Source: Promicromonospora iranensis
Lineage (GTDB): Bacteria; Actinomycetota; Actinomycetes; Actinomycetales; Cellulomonadaceae
Direction of reading: 5' to 3'
Length of the DNA stretch: 64,000 bases
Assembly: GCF_028994775.1 (NCBI RefSeq)
Contig: NZ_JAJQMN010000004.1
Span: 426,945-490,944 of the forward strand
Shown piece after piece: positions 1 to 7,305 of this stretch; within the stretch, counting starts at the first letter, position 1, and every line of letters begins with the position of its first letter. The notes beneath the pieces are model-generated. The model saw only the letters and a list, made by a program, of their open reading frames with translations. It was not told where the DNA came from and made no database searches. Position numbers and translations under genes: made by a program.

Positions 1-343
1 AGGTCCCGAGCGATGCGAGCAGCACCGCCACCCCCGTGCCGAACGCCACGGTGCCCGCGACGGCCAGCACGGCGAACCCGACGGTGTTGGGCAGGACGAC
101 CGTCCACAGCTCCGGCGTGGACAGGATCTCGGCGTAGTTGTCGACGCCGGTCCAGTTCGGCTCGCCGGTGGTGATCTCCCGCAGGCCGTAGTCCTGCAGG
201 GAGAAGAGGAACACCCGCACCAGCGGCCACAGCAGCAGCACGGCCAGGACCAGCAGTGCGGGGGCGAGCAGCAGCCAGGGCCGCACGAAGGCGGCCCTGG
301 CCCGACCGATCCGCGGCGGTGCCGCGGTCAGCTGCTGAGTCAC
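1..343 (-). CDS. sugar ABC transporter permease, N-terminal part (cut by window edge)
   Basis: Inner-membrane subunit of a carbohydrate importer, MalF/UgpA type. The reading frame starts at a GTG that overlaps the TGA of the upstream binding-protein gene (GTGA) and stays open to the window edge, giving about 114 residues. After a short basic cytoplasmic segment comes a long hydrophobic helix (about residues 22-45, RPWLLLAPALLVLAVLLLWP), then an extracytoplasmic stretch containing NWTGVDNYAEI, typical of the region between TM1 and TM2 in this family, and the start of a second helix. The overlap shows it is co-transcribed and translationally coupled with the solute-binding lipoprotein. The rest of the gene and a second permease are presumably beyond the left edge. 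Confidence 0.85.
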   Translation of the reverse strand, partial: MTQQLTAAPPRIGRARAAFVRPWLLLAPALLVLAVLLLWPLVRVFLFSLQDYGLREITTGEPNWTGVDNYAEILSTPELWTVVLPNTVGFAVLAVAGTVAFGTGVAVLLASLGT

Positions 344-1635
344 TCAGACCCGTTCAGGATGGTCGTCATCTCCTCGGCGGCGGCCGCGCTCGCCGTCGCG
401 ACGTCGGCGTCACCCGCGAGGATCGACTGCATCATGGTGCTCGTGGTCGCCTTGGCCTGCACCGCGCCGTAGGTGGGCGCCGCCGGCACGGACGCGCCAC
501 CGTCGACGAACTGCTCGGCGAACGGTGCCACCAGCGGGTCGGTGCTCTCGAGGGTCTCGTCCAGCAGCGAGACCTGACCCGGGAAGTACCCGGACTGCTC
601 GCCCCACTTCTGGGCGAACTCGCCCGTGGTCATCATCTCGATGAACGCGAAGGCCAGGTCCTTGTCCTCGGCCGTCTCGAACATGCTCAGGTGCGATCCG
701 CCCAGCACGGACGGGGACATGCCGCCGTCCTTGCCCGGGATCGGCACCGCCGCGAACTTGCCGTCCATGTCGGGGTTGGCGTCGACGATCGCGCCCGGTG
801 TCCACGAACCCATGACCGCCATGCCGACGTCGCCCGCCGCGAACGAGTCGAGCACGTCGGTCTCGCGCCAGGTGGTCGCACCGGCGGACGAGTAGCCGCC
901 CTCGGTGGCCAGGCCCGTCCAGAACTCGATGCCCTCCTGCGACTCGGGGCTGTCGAGCTGCGAGGTCCAGGTGTCGCCCTCGAGCGTGGCGACCTCGCCG
1001 CCCGCGCCCCACACCCACGGGTAGACGGTGAACTCGGCGTCACCGGGGACCGCCACGGCGATCTTGTCCGGGAACTCCTCCTTCAGCGCGGCGGCCGCGT
1101 CCTCCAGCTCGGCCCACGTGGTCGGCGGCTCGACGCCGGCCTGCTCGAACATCTCGGTGTTGTAGACCAGCGAGCGCACCCCGGCGTACCAGGGCATGCC
1201 GTAGAGCTGCCCGTCGTACGTCCCGGCCTCGACGAGCCCCTCGACGAGGTCGTCCGTGACCCCGGCGCCCTCCACCTGCTCGTCGAGCGGCGCGAGCGCG
1301 CCGGCGTCGGCGAACTCGGGGGTCCAGGTGGTGCCGGTCTCCGCGACGTCCGGGGTCGTGCCGCCGGCGATGGAGGTGACGAACCGGTCGTGGGCGTCCG
1401 CCCACTCGACGAACTCCACATCGAGCGTCGCGCCGGTCTCCTCCTCGAACGCGGTGGAGACCTCGTCGAAGAAGTCGTCGGCGTCCGGGTTCGTGCCCTG
1501 CATGATCCAGACGTTCAGGGTGCCGTCACCCTCGCTCGCGTCGTCGCCGCTGCCGCCGCCGCAGGCGGCCGTCGTGGCCGCGACAGCCAGTGCACCGATG
1601 GCTGCCGCTATGGGCCGCCGCATCGCTCGAGTCAT
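340..1635 (-). CDS. extracellular sugar-binding lipoprotein of ABC importer
   Basis: Family 1 solute-binding protein, 431 residues, that would capture a sugar outside the membrane and deliver it to the adjacent permease. I chose the ATG preceded by AAGGAAG; a longer frame upstream would bury the signal peptide. The N-terminus (MTRAMRRPIAAAIGALAVAA) is a signal peptide ending in a lipobox-like TTAAC, so Cys is the predicted lipidated residue. Next comes the usual NVWIMQGTNPD first strand, and then DVAETGTTWTPEFADAGALAPLD, the region that forms the binding cleft in this family. Substrate cannot be read from sequence. Because a BadF-type amino-sugar kinase and an RpiR regulator lie nearby, an N-acetylamino sugar or oligosaccharide is possible, but this is inference. 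Confidence 0.85.
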   Translation of the reverse strand: MTRAMRRPIAAAIGALAVAATTAACGGGSGDDASEGDGTLNVWIMQGTNPDADDFFDEVSTAFEEETGATLDVEFVEWADAHDRFVTSIAGGTTPDVAETGTTWTPEFADAGALAPLDEQVEGAGVTDDLVEGLVEAGTYDGQLYGMPWYAGVRSLVYNTEMFEQAGVEPPTTWAELEDAAAALKEEFPDKIAVAVPGDAEFTVYPWVWGAGGEVATLEGDTWTSQLDSPESQEGIEFWTGLATEGGYSSAGATTWRETDVLDSFAAGDVGMAVMGSWTPGAIVDANPDMDGKFAAVPIPGKDGGMSPSVLGGSHLSMFETAEDKDLAFAFIEMMTTGEFAQKWGEQSGYFPGQVSLLDETLESTDPLVAPFAEQFVDGGASVPAAPTYGAVQAKATTSTMMQSILAGDADVATASAAAAEEMTTILNGSE

Positions 1636-1726
1636 CGTTCGGCTTCCTTCCGCTCGGTGCCGCGAGAGTAGCCAGATGAATATCTGAGAAATGAACTTCC
1701 CAATACGCGGCATTGCGTGGAGATTA

Positions 1727-1739
1727 CTGACGGAGTCAG
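1727..1739. promoter_or_regulatory. small palindrome upstream of the sugar-binding protein gene
   Basis: CTGAC-GGA-GTCAG lies about 90 bases upstream of the binding-protein start, in the 155-base gap before the lipoate ligase stop. Its position suits a regulator site for the sugar importer. The arms are only 5 bases, so chance is possible. Confidence 0.25.
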
Positions 1740-1790
1740 GTATCTGCTAGGGGTGTTACCAAACCGTGATTGCTCATCATCACATGGCGC

Positions 1791-2852
1791 CTAGGGAACG
1801 CGCGCGGTCCATTCCGGCGTACCGAACTTCGACTCGACCAGGCGCTCCGCCAGCGACCACTCCGCCGAGGTGATCTCGCCGGTCACCGTGCGGTACCGCG
1901 CACGGAACGACGCCTCGAGCGCGTCCATCACCGCGGTGCGGCCGAGCCCGGTCTGGGAGCGCAACGGGTCGACCCGCTTGTTCGCGCTCCGGGTGCCCTT
2001 GTCGCTGAGCTTCTCGCGCCCGATGCGCAGCACGTCGGTCATCTTGTCGGCGTCCATGTCGTAGGCCATCGTCGCGTGGTGCAGGACGGCGCCCCCGGCC
2101 AGCCGCTTCTGGGCGGCCCCGGCGATCTTGCCCGCGGGCGAGGCGATGTCGTTGAGCGGCACGTACGCGGCGTCGATGCCGAGCCCGTGCAGCGCGCCGA
2201 TCACCCAGTCGTCCAGGAACGCGTAGGACCGTTCGAAGCTCAGCCCGTCCACGAGCGAGCCGGGCACGTACAGCGAGTACGAGATGGTGTTGCCGGGCTC
2301 CATGAACATGGCGCCGCCCCCGGAGATCCGCCGGATCACGCGGGCCCCGTGCCGCGCCGCGCCCTCGACGTCGACCTCGTTGCTCAGCGACTGGAACGAT
2401 CCGATGATCACCGCGGACTCGTCCCACTCCCAGAACCGCAGGGTCGGCCCGCGGCGCCCCGCACCGAGCTCCTCGGTCAGCACCTGGTCGAGCGCGACGT
2501 TGAGCAGGGGCGACACCGCGGGGGTACGGATCACCTGGAACTCGTGGTCCTCCCAGGCGGTCGCGTGGCCCAGCGCGCGCCGGGTGGCCACCGCCACGGC
2601 GTCGGCGTCGAACCCGACGGCGGTCGCACCCTCCAGCGCCCCTCGCACGGCCTCGGCGAGCTGCGCCTTGGAGGCGTCGGCGGGCAGCTCGTCGAGGGCC
2701 TCCCCCATCGCCTCGAGGGCCTCGTCGGGTTCGAGGAAGAAGTCCCCGCTCACCCGCGTGCCCGTCAGCCGGCCGGGCGGGCCGTCGGCCTCGACCACCT
2801 CGGTCTCGACACGAACCAGCTTTCCGTGTGGAACCTTGAACTCTCCTCGCAC
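1791..2852 (-). CDS. lplA: lipoate-protein ligase A family protein
   Basis: Attaches lipoate (or octanoate) to the lysine of lipoyl domains via an adenylate intermediate. The protein has 353 residues from the GTG that gives VRGEFKVPHGKLV, the normal N-terminus of this actinobacterial subfamily. A longer open frame upstream runs through an inverted repeat and is not believed. Residues about 1-85 form a small accessory domain. The catalytic BPL/LPL domain follows with RFWEWDESAVIIGSFQS, the family motif RRISGGGAMF, and SPAGKIAGAAQKRLAGG, carrying the lysine expected to contact the adenylate. No clear Shine-Dalgarno precedes the GTG, so the start is moderately sure. It stands alone on the minus strand. 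Confidence 0.8.
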   Translation of the reverse strand: MRGEFKVPHGKLVRVETEVVEADGPPGRLTGTRVSGDFFLEPDEALEAMGEALDELPADASKAQLAEAVRGALEGATAVGFDADAVAVATRRALGHATAWEDHEFQVIRTPAVSPLLNVALDQVLTEELGAGRRGPTLRFWEWDESAVIIGSFQSLSNEVDVEGAARHGARVIRRISGGGAMFMEPGNTISYSLYVPGSLVDGLSFERSYAFLDDWVIGALHGLGIDAAYVPLNDIASPAGKIAGAAQKRLAGGAVLHHATMAYDMDADKMTDVLRIGREKLSDKGTRSANKRVDPLRSQTGLGRTAVMDALEASFRARYRTVTGEITSAEWSLAERLVESKFGTPEWTARVP

Positions 2853-2880
2853 GTGTTCACAGTAGGCGACGGTGCCTGCG

Positions 2881-2938
2881 GTGCCCGACGCCGGAGTCCG
2901 ACCTTTGGTACGGAAGGTACGACTCCGGCGTCTGGCAC
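2881..2938. repeat. 25-base imperfect inverted repeat in the lplA leader
   Basis: Arms 2881-2905 and 2914-2938 match at 22 of 25 positions around an 8-base loop. It lies 28 bases upstream of the lplA GTG, within the divergent region shared with the BadF-type kinase gene. It has no T-run, so a simple terminator is unlikely; a 5'-UTR hairpin or dispersed palindromic element fits better. Confidence 0.6.
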
Positions 2939-3031
2939 ATCCGAAATTTGGCCAGATGAGGTCGTAGAACAGACCAGAATTTCCTCCTCTCTTTAGACAA
3001 CCTTGCCCTGGTTTCGTGTCAGAATGACCTG

Positions 3032-4162
3032 GTGTCCGAACTCGCACAGGGTATTGATGAGATGGCGGTCGACGCCTGGGTCGTCGCTCTCGACGTAGGC
3101 GGCAGCGGCTCGCGCCTTGTCGCTGAATTCGGCAACTCCACCCACCCCGAGCGCATCAGCCTGAGCGGACGCGCCGTCAAGGTGAACCACCACGGCAGCG
3201 ACGCTCCGGCGGTCGTCGCCTCACTGTGCCAGTCGTTCAACGCATGGGCCGCCCGCATGGGCCACGACGGGATGAGCGACGGCAGCACCGCCCCCGTCGC
3301 CTCCGCCGCTGTCGGCATCACCGGCCTGACCTCGCTGGTCGAGAAGCCGACCGACGTGCACGACATCCTGGCGCGCGAGCTGCGGACCAACCGCACCGCC
3401 GTCGCCGGTGACGCGCTCACCGCCCACCTCGGTGCCCTGGCCGGCCGTGCCGGAGCCGTGCTCTCGGTGGGCACCGGCGCCGTGGCGTTCGGCTACGACG
3501 GCGTGAGCCGCTGGCGCCGCGCCGACGGCTGGGGCCACCTGCTCGGTGACCTGGGCGCGGGCGTCTGGGTCGGCGGCGAGGCGCTGCGCGCCGCAGGCCG
3601 CTACCACGACGGTGCCTCCCGCGGTGCCTCGAAGCGCCTGCTGGAAGCAGCGGTCGCCAAGTTCGGCCTCATCGAGAGCTGGCCCAACCAGTTCTACAAG
3701 AACGCGGAGCGCGCCCGGCAGCTCGCCTCGATGGCCCCTGAGGTCATGATCGCGGCGGCCGAGGGTGACCCGACGTCGATCCGCATCCTCGAGGAGGCCG
3801 GGCGACACCTGGCCGACACGCTGTCGAGCGCGCTCGGCCGCGGCATCCCGCCGCTCGCGTCGACGACCGGCCGCCTGGTGCAGGAGGAGTCGCCGCTCAC
3901 GGTGTCGCTCACCAAGCACCTCTCGGAGGACCGGCCCGACGTCTCGCTCGTACCGAGCGCCGGTTCGCCGCTCGACGGAGCGCTCAAGCTGGCCCAGCGC
4001 CTGCGCGAGACGCCGCAGTCGGTCGCAGGCTTCCGGCCGTGGCTCACCGTCCGGGTGGACGGCCACCACACGCTCCACGAGGCCGCCGAGGACATGGGGG
4101 CCGCGGACATCCTCACTGCTGAGCTCTCGGCGACCGAGCTGCCCGGTGACGAGCTTCAGTGA
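3032..4162 (+). CDS. BadF/BadG/BcrA/BcrD-family sugar kinase (N-acetylglucosamine/MurNAc kinase-like)
   Basis: ASKHA-fold ATPase of 376 residues. The phosphate-1 loop is VVALDVGGSGSR (about residues 16-28); later VLSVGTGAVAFGYDG fits phosphate 2 and GDLGAGVWVGG follows. Family members phosphorylate N-acetylglucosamine or related sugars; the clostridial MurK enzyme of this superfamily accepts both GlcNAc and MurNAc. The GTG start lies 7 bases after CAGAAT, which could be a -10 of a leaderless transcript; an in-frame ATG at 3062 (MAVDAWVVALDVGG) is the alternative. The RpiR regulator 111 bases downstream on the same strand supports amino-sugar metabolism or wall recycling. Substrate is inferred, and no MurQ etherase is visible. 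Confidence 0.75.
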   Translation: MSELAQGIDEMAVDAWVVALDVGGSGSRLVAEFGNSTHPERISLSGRAVKVNHHGSDAPAVVASLCQSFNAWAARMGHDGMSDGSTAPVASAAVGITGLTSLVEKPTDVHDILARELRTNRTAVAGDALTAHLGALAGRAGAVLSVGTGAVAFGYDGVSRWRRADGWGHLLGDLGAGVWVGGEALRAAGRYHDGASRGASKRLLEAAVAKFGLIESWPNQFYKNAERARQLASMAPEVMIAAAEGDPTSIRILEEAGRHLADTLSSALGRGIPPLASTTGRLVQEESPLTVSLTKHLSEDRPDVSLVPSAGSPLDGALKLAQRLRETPQSVAGFRPWLTVRVDGHHTLHEAAEDMGAADILTAELSATELPGDELQ

Positions 4163-4273
4163 CGGACGGTCGTTCACCGACGCGTTCCTTCACTACTCCG
4201 TCGTGCCCGAATCCCCGGTACGGGTGTAAGTTCTCGACCCCTAGACCCCCCACCCCATCCCGGGAGATGCGAC

Positions 4274-5191
4274 ATGACAGGTGACGTCCTCGTCCGACTC
4301 AGGCGCGCACTACCGACGCTGCGACCAGCGGAAGCCAGAGTGGCGCAGACGGTCCTCGACGACCCGAACACGGTCGTCCAGTCGACCATCACGGAGCTCG
4401 CCGGTCACGCGGACACGTCACAGGCCACCGTGGTGCGGTTCTGCCGTGCCGTCGGCTACGCCGGCTACCCCGAGTTCCGGATCGACCTGGCGCAGGCGAC
4501 CAGCCGGCGCGAGGTGGAGATGGAGCGCTCCGGCATCGCCGAGGGCGAGATCAACCAGACCGACGACATCGAAGCCGTCGTCTCGAAGATCGCGTTCCAC
4601 GAGGCCCGGACCATCGAAGAGACCGCTCGGATGATCGACACCGACGCGATCGAGCGGGTCGCCACGGCCATCTCGGAGGCCAAGCGGGTCGACGTCTACG
4701 GCGTGGGTTCGTCCAACCTCGCCGCCGCCGACCTCGCGATGAAGCTGCAGCGCATCGGCGTCTTCGTGTTCAGCTCGCCCGACCCGCACCAGCAGCTCGC
4801 CTCGTCGGCGCTGCTCGAGCCGGGCCACGTGGCGATCGCCGTCTCGCACTCAGGACAGACGCGGGAGACCAACCAGGCGCTGGAGATCGCCCGCAAGCGC
4901 GGCGCGCTCACCGCGGCGATCACGAACTTCCCGGACGCGCCGATCGGCCTCGTGTCCGACGTCGTCCTGGCCACCACGGCCCGCGAGACCCAGTTCCGGG
5001 TCGGCGCCATGTCGAGCCGCATCGCCCAGCTCACCGTCGTGGACTACCTGTTCGTCCGCGTCGCGCAGCGTACGTACGACCGCTCGTCGATCGCCATCAA
5101 GGCGACGTACGAGGCGGTGCGCGACCAGCGCCTCGACCTGGGGAACAGCAAGACGGACCGCCCGGCGGCCCCGGCCGCCCCGGTCGGCTGA
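4274..5191 (+). CDS. MurR/RpiR-family transcriptional regulator (HTH + SIS)
   Basis: Sugar-phosphate-sensing DNA-binding protein of 305 residues. The N-terminal HTH_6 domain includes ITELAGHADTSQATVVRFCRAVGYAGYPEFR (start about residue 38). A SIS domain follows at about 130-260, with VDVYGVGSSNLAAADLAMKLQRIG and the ligand loop VSHSGQTRETNQAL. Members bind a phosphosugar and control sugar uptake or catabolism genes; MurR senses MurNAc-6-phosphate. GGGAGA stands 6 bases before the ATG. The kinase gene immediately upstream is the likely target and source of the ligand, an inference from position. The C-terminus ends in a Pro/Ala tail. A large inverted repeat follows the stop codon. Confidence 0.9.
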   Translation: MTGDVLVRLRRALPTLRPAEARVAQTVLDDPNTVVQSTITELAGHADTSQATVVRFCRAVGYAGYPEFRIDLAQATSRREVEMERSGIAEGEINQTDDIEAVVSKIAFHEARTIEETARMIDTDAIERVATAISEAKRVDVYGVGSSNLAAADLAMKLQRIGVFVFSSPDPHQQLASSALLEPGHVAIAVSHSGQTRETNQALEIARKRGALTAAITNFPDAPIGLVSDVVLATTARETQFRVGAMSSRIAQLTVVDYLFVRVAQRTYDRSSIAIKATYEAVRDQRLDLGNSKTDRPAAPAAPVG

Positions 5192-5216
5192 CCGGACTCC
5201 CCCTTCCGGCTACGTT

Positions 5217-5284
5217 CTCTGGCGAGGAGGTCTCGGCAGGTTCGACCAGCGGTGGTCGAGCCTGCCGAGACCTCCTCGCCAGAG
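5217..5284. terminator. 32-base near-perfect inverted repeat between convergent genes
   Basis: Arms 5217-5248 and 5253-5284 are complementary except for one T-G pair, with loop GCGG. It lies between the convergent rpiR and cimA stop codons, so it probably terminates both transcripts. No T-run follows. The arm core (GAGGTCTCGGCAGG, then TTCGACCAGC) resembles dispersed palindromes of the GGTCTCGACAGGCTCGACCA type that I recall from other high-GC actinobacteria. Related TCGACCAGC words recur at 27.7 kb. Confidence 0.75.
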
Positions 5285-5301
5285 TTCTTTCCTCGGTGTC
5301 C

Positions 5302-6948
5302 TCAGGGGCGGGGCTCCACGCCTGACTTCAGCAGGCCGTAGACGTACGCCTCGGTGACCGCCTCCCAGGCCGCCTCGACCACGTTGGGGCCCACACCGAC
5401 GGTGGACCAGGAGTGCTCGCCGTCGGTCGTCTCGATCAGCACCCGGGTGATCGCATCGGTGCCGAGCTCCGTGTCGAGGATGCGCACCTTGAAGTCGATG
5501 AGCTCGAACCGGCTGAGCTCCGGGTAGACCTGGGACAGCGCGGTGCGCAGCGCCTGGTCCAGCGCGTTGACGGGGCCGTTGCCCTCGCCCGTCGTCACGA
5601 TCCGCTCGCCGCCGGCCCGGATCTTGACGGTCGCCTCGGCCACGGCGACGGCGTCGGGCGCGTGGACCGCCGGCGGCGCCGCGCCCGCGGGGACGGTCTC
5701 GATGATGGTCCGCCACGACTCGACCGTGTAGAACTCCGGACGTCGGCCCAGCTCGGACCGCAGCAGGAGCTCGAACGACGCGTCGGCGGCCTCGTAGGTG
5801 TAGCCGGCGGCCTCGTCCGCCTTCACGCGGTTCGTGACCCGGGACAGCAGCTCGCCCTGGCCGGCGAGGTCGAAGCCCAGCTCACGGCCCTTGAGCTCGA
5901 TCGAGGCACGGCCTGCCATGTCGGAGACGAGCATGCGCATGTCGTTGCCGACCAGGGTGGGGTCGGTGTGCTGGTACATGTCCGGGTCCACGCGGATGGC
6001 GCTGGCGTGCAGCCCACCCTTGTGCGCGAACGCGCTCGCCCCGACGTACGGCTGGCGCGCGAACGGCGAGATGTTCGTGATCTCGCTGATGGCGTGCGCG
6101 ATCCGCGCGGCCTCGCGCAGGCCGCCGTCGGCCAGGAGCGACATGCCGCCCTTCAGCTCGAGGTTGGCGACGACGGTGACGAGGTCGGCGTTGCCGGTGC
6201 GCTCGCCGTACCCGTTGACGGTGCCCTGCACGTGCGTGGCGCCCGCCTCGACGGCGGCGAGCGAGTTGGCGACGGCGCAGCCGCTGTCGTTGTGCGCGTG
6301 CACGCCCAGCAGCTGACCGGCCCCGGGCGTGATCGCGCCCTTCAGCTCCCCCACGATCTCGCCGATCCAGGTCGGCAGCATGCCGCCGTTGGTGTCGCAG
6401 AGCGTGACGACCTCGGCACCCGCCTCGAACGCGGCGGTGACCGCGCTCGTCGCGTACTCGGCGTCGTGCCGGTAGCCGTCGAAGAAGTGCTCGGCGTCGA
6501 GCACCACGCGGCGGCCCTCCGCGACGAGGAACGAAACGGTGTCGGCGATCATCGCGAGGTTCTCGGCGCGGGTGGTCTTCAGGGCGCGCTCCACGTGCCG
6601 CACGTCCGACTTGGCCACGAGCGTCACCACGGGCGTCGCGGCGTCGAGCAGTGCCCGCACCTGCTGGTCGTCGCCCGCCCGGACCCCCGCCCGCCGGGTC
6701 GCCCCGAAGGCGGCGAGCACCGCGTTCTTCAGGGTGAGCTCGGTGGCGGCCCGCGCGAAGAAGTCGGTGTCCTTGGGGACCGCGCCCGGCCAGCCGCCCT
6801 CGATGAAGCCGACACCCAGCTCGTCGAGAAGAACCGCGATCGCGAGCTTGTCGGAGACGGAGAGGTTCATCCCCTCCTGCTGCGCGCCGTCGCGCAACGT
6901 CGTGTCGTACACCTGGAACGAGGCGGCGGTCAACGAGGAGGTGGTCAT
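5302..6948 (-). CDS. cimA: citramalate synthase
   Basis: Condenses acetyl-CoA with pyruvate to (R)-citramalate, the entry to threonine-independent isoleucine synthesis. The protein has 548 residues from the ATG preceded by GGGAG; the longer open frame upstream reads through the attenuator. The HMGL-type TIM barrel opens with FQVYDTTLRDGAQQEGMNLS. It contains GVHAHNDSGCAVANS with the metal-binding HxH, and VNGYGERTGNADLV. The C-terminal 150 residues form the LeuA-type regulatory dimer domain with GNGPVNALDQALR, where feedback inhibitors bind. I call CimA rather than LeuA from the N-terminus (YDTTLRDGAQQEG...DKLAIAVLLDELGVGFIEGGWPGA). The Ile-codon leader upstream supports a role in isoleucine synthesis. 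Confidence 0.9.
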   Translation of the reverse strand: MTTSSLTAASFQVYDTTLRDGAQQEGMNLSVSDKLAIAVLLDELGVGFIEGGWPGAVPKDTDFFARAATELTLKNAVLAAFGATRRAGVRAGDDQQVRALLDAATPVVTLVAKSDVRHVERALKTTRAENLAMIADTVSFLVAEGRRVVLDAEHFFDGYRHDAEYATSAVTAAFEAGAEVVTLCDTNGGMLPTWIGEIVGELKGAITPGAGQLLGVHAHNDSGCAVANSLAAVEAGATHVQGTVNGYGERTGNADLVTVVANLELKGGMSLLADGGLREAARIAHAISEITNISPFARQPYVGASAFAHKGGLHASAIRVDPDMYQHTDPTLVGNDMRMLVSDMAGRASIELKGRELGFDLAGQGELLSRVTNRVKADEAAGYTYEAADASFELLLRSELGRRPEFYTVESWRTIIETVPAGAAPPAVHAPDAVAVAEATVKIRAGGERIVTTGEGNGPVNALDQALRTALSQVYPELSRFELIDFKVRILDTELGTDAITRVLIETTDGEHSWSTVGVGPNVVEAAWEAVTEAYVYGLLKSGVEPRP

Positions 6949-7017
6949 CGATGCTCCCAACGATGTGGCTGACGAGAGGGCTGACGATCCCGCTGGGGCA
7001 GGGACCGCCAGACCAAC

Positions 7018-7047
7018 AAAAAAAGACCCTCCGGGTGTGGAAGGTCT
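7018..7047 (-). terminator. attenuator terminator upstream of cimA
   Basis: Read on the minus strand, arms at 7047-7039 and 7032-7024 form a GC-rich 9-base stem with one mismatch (AGACCTTCC / GGAGGGTCT), followed directly by seven T residues (7024-7018). This is an intrinsic terminator 70 bases before the cimA ATG. A second perfect 10-base hairpin (7048-7057 with 7068-7077, arm GCGCGTCCGG) sits just upstream and overlaps the leader-peptide stop codon, as a pause or protector hairpin would. Confidence 0.88.
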
Positions 7048-7076
7048 GCGCGTCCGGTGGGGTGTCTCCGGACGCG

Positions 7077-7130
7077 CTACGAAATGATGATCGCCTGTCG
7101 CAGGGTGAAGCGCGGGGTCATGCGGGTCAT
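7077..7130 (-). CDS. cimA leader peptide with three consecutive Ile codons
   Basis: Short frame on the minus strand encoding MTRMTPRFTLRQAIIIS then TAG. The codons ATC-ATC-ATT come just before the stop and just before the hairpin pair that ends in the intrinsic terminator. This arrangement is that of transcription attenuation: ribosome stalling at the Ile codons when Ile-tRNA is scarce would let RNA polymerase reach cimA. A second in-frame ATG lies at residue 4. I see no strong ribosome-binding site, and the alternative antiterminator pairing could not be resolved by eye. Translation itself is inferred. Confidence 0.8.
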   Translation of the reverse strand: MTRMTPRFTLRQAIIIS

Positions 7131-7223
7131 CGTGCCACAGGCGGCCGGACGACGGAAGTGGTGACCAGCAGGCGGACCGGCCTCGCCTGGCGCACTTCAC
7201 CCGCCTCTCCGCCGGCTCTTCCG

Positions 7224-7252
7224 TTGACAGCAGATACTTACTCGGTAACTAT
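7224..7252 (+). promoter_or_regulatory. promoter of the padR-ABC transporter operon
   Basis: TTGACA at 7224-7229 and TAACTA(T) from 7246, spacer 16-17 bases. This is a near-consensus sigma-70-type promoter about 55 bases upstream of the PadR start. Its -10 lies inside the left arm of the operator palindrome. Confidence 0.75.
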
Positions 7253-7279
7253 CAGTGCGAGAGGTAGTTACCCAGTAAG
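7237..7279. promoter_or_regulatory. probable PadR operator overlapping the -10 box
   Basis: Arms CTTACTCGGTAACTA (7237-7251) and TAGTTACCCAGTAAG (7265-7279) are complementary at 14 of 15 positions, 13 bases apart. Each arm is itself a partial palindrome (TTAC-n-GTAA). The site covers the -10 box and transcription start of the padR promoter, so binding would repress the operon. Assignment to the adjacent PadR protein is inference from position and from autoregulation being usual in this family. Confidence 0.75.
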
Positions 7280-7305
7280 CAACCGACAGGGAAGTGAGCC
7301 GCCTC

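Noticed and set aside
2853..3047. N-terminal extension of the lipoate ligase
   Set aside because: The added 65 residues read through a 58-base inverted repeat, lack homology to the family N-terminus and overlap the divergent kinase start.
5413..6972. 519-codon plus-strand open frame opposite cimA
   Set aside because: Antisense shadow; composition is Val/Arg/Gly/Asp low complexity typical of reversed high-GC genes. The same applies to long frames opposite ilvB, ilvD, leuB, gatA, gatB and the GH5 gene.
6949..7130. T-box riboswitch upstream of cimA
   Set aside because: No T-box sequence (TGGN-type box) or specifier loop is visible; a short peptide with Ile codons explains the terminator better.
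6949..7200. N-terminal extension of citramalate synthase
   Set aside because: It reads through the attenuator terminator and leader region in another frame; the family N-terminus begins at the ATG with a proper ribosome-binding site.
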